Shown: piece after piece, positions 63,193 to 64,000 of the stretch | Position numbering within the stretch: the first letter of the stretch is position 1 | Layout of the letters: every line of letters begins with the position of its first letter | NCBI GenBank assembly: GCA_022419385.1 | Contig: JAJUBI010000006.1 | Span: forward strand, 1,116,001-1,180,000 | DNA: 64,000 bases | Direction: 5' to 3' | DNA from: Paraconiothyrium sp. Pb-2020 | Lineage: Eukaryota > Ascomycota > Dothideomycetes > Pleosporales > Didymosphaeriaceae | Made by a program: the position numbers and the translations under genes | Notes under the pieces: model-generated | Seen by the model: only the letters and a program-made list of their open reading frames with translations | Told to the model about the DNA's origin: nothing | Database searches by the model: none

Positions 63193-63903
63193 TCAGTATG
63201 TACACAGCCACGTCAACGCAAATACCCATATCAACGCCATCCAGCTGACATGTCTTTCATTATGTGAGCCTCCAGTTGCCTTTGTGGTACTCACAGCACC
63301 AGTAAAGGTTGATAAGCTAGATGGTGCTGTTGAGGAGATGGTGTCCTGAACAGAGCTTGTGGACCCATACGTCGATAGATTGCGCTGTACGTCGCTTGGA
63401 TCCGGCAGCACCAATGGCTCGTCTCTTCTTTCCTTGAGAATCGTAAAATACCCCATGTAGTAAGCAATTCTCCCGTCCGACGAAGTCCCTCCCAGCACGT
63501 AGTCGATCCTGCTTTCCAAGTTTTTGCTAGGTGTCCACTCGTGCTCTCCGATATTGGCGAACGTGCCGACGGTTTGGATGTCTCTGTATACACATTTGCC
63601 TGATTGGGACCAGTCCTTGATGTAACAGGTACCAGTGTATGTATACAGCTTGAGAGTGAAGTCTGTCCCAGTGCTGTTGGTGTGCCATTTTACGGTCGTC
63701 GGCTCTCCAGCAATGACTGTGCTGTGTGCACCCGGCTGGTAGATGCCAGTGTCAAAGATACCGGGGTCAACGGATGATTGGCACGAGCAGGGTCCCCAGT
63801 AGTATCTCATACTTGAATCTGTGAAGGTAGTGTGCCATCCTCTCGAAGAGAAATCTGCGTATGTCTCTAGAGGATATTGTGGTGATGAGGTTATGGTAGA
63901 CAT
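63193..63903 (-). CDS. GPI-anchor-like surface protein, start uncertain
   Basis: An open frame for 236 residues. The body has an Ig-like, Kre9/KNH-like beta pattern: IYQPGAHSTVIAGEPTTVKW, then LKLYTYTGTC and GEHEW. A Ser/Thr-rich region (about 175-215) leads to a C-terminal hydrophobic tail, WMALIWVFALTWLCTY, the form of a GPI-attachment signal. The apparent start MSTITSSPQ has no signal peptide, which such a protein should need. In frame, a stop lies just upstream, but TTAG there could also be a splice acceptor, so an upstream exon with the signal peptide may extend beyond the window. The listed start is provisional. Confidence 0.65.
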   Translation of the reverse strand: MSTITSSPQYPLETYADFSSRGWHTTFTDSSMRYYWGPCSCQSSVDPGIFDTGIYQPGAHSTVIAGEPTTVKWHTNSTGTDFTLKLYTYTGTCYIKDWSQSGKCVYRDIQTVGTFANIGEHEWTPSKNLESRIDYVLGGTSSDGRIAYYMGYFTILKERRDEPLVLPDPSDVQRNLSTYGSTSSVQDTISSTAPSSLSTFTGAVSTTKATGGSHNERHVSWMALIWVFALTWLCTY

Positions 63904-64000
63904 GTGCGGCGGGTTGACTGTTTGTCCGCGCTAATCGAAAGTAAGGACTGTGGTGCGTAGTGAACACTAAAGGATTCACAATGAGCCTTGGTATAAATTT
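63904..64000. other. Right edge, possible upstream exon or promoter
   Basis: The last 97 bases. They may contain an intron, a first exon or the promoter of the surface-protein gene; this cannot be decided from the window. Confidence 0.3.

Overview
The window is nuclear DNA of a filamentous ascomycete (Pezizomycotina). Genes are compact and alternate freely between strands. Introns are short, mostly 49-75 bp, with GTRNGT donors and YAG acceptors, and many have a CTRAC-like branch site. Several families are typical of this group: DUF3425 bZIP-like regulators, UstYa-like DUF3328 proteins, NmrA-like reductases, Zn2Cys6 regulators and CBM18 chitin-binding proteins. A Dothideomycete is my best guess, but that is inference. 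I saw no rRNA, tRNA, CRISPR or prokaryotic feature.

Layout. 1-472: 3' end of a peroxisomal/mitochondrial carnitine acetyltransferase. 1070-1990: decayed TRI12-type MFS transporter. 3095-4306: TrhO/TSTD2-like rhodanese protein. 4.6-17.5 kb: an accessory stretch with a CYP52-like P450, a 506-bp fold-back transposon (MITE-like), an aldo-keto reductase, a secreted BBE-type FAD oxidase, a bZIP-like/DUF3425 regulator divergent from that oxidase, an NmrA-like reductase and an intronless secreted alpha/beta hydrolase with a Cys nucleophile. 19-28 kb: a three-domain chitin-binding protein, two related small secreted proteins about 5 kb apart, a divergent NmrA/SDR pair and a UstYa-like (DUF3328) protein. 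No PKS, NRPS, terpene synthase or RiPP precursor is visible anywhere.

From 28.8 kb the content is more housekeeping: GNAT acetyltransferase, LSH/DDM1/Irc5-type SNF2 remodeler, Zn2Cys6 regulator, DHA1-type MFS transporter, small membrane protein, ABHD12-like hydrolase, GFA/CENP-V-type zinc protein, two tandem single-pass mucin-like membrane proteins, APH/choline-kinase-like protein, 2OG-Fe(II) oxygenase, secreted repeat protein, acetolactate-synthase-like ThDP enzyme, SET protein with a secretory-type N terminus, sulfotransferase-like protein, TRK potassium transporter, small basic protein, and a GPI-anchor-like surface protein near the right edge.

Exon borders were worked out by hand by matching splice sites to reading phase and family conservation. 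They are predictions without transcript support. The most notable items are the secreted-protein pair sharing an intron position, the backbone-less redox island next to a regulator, the orphan UstYa-like gene, the SET protein with a signal-like N terminus, and the fold-back element.
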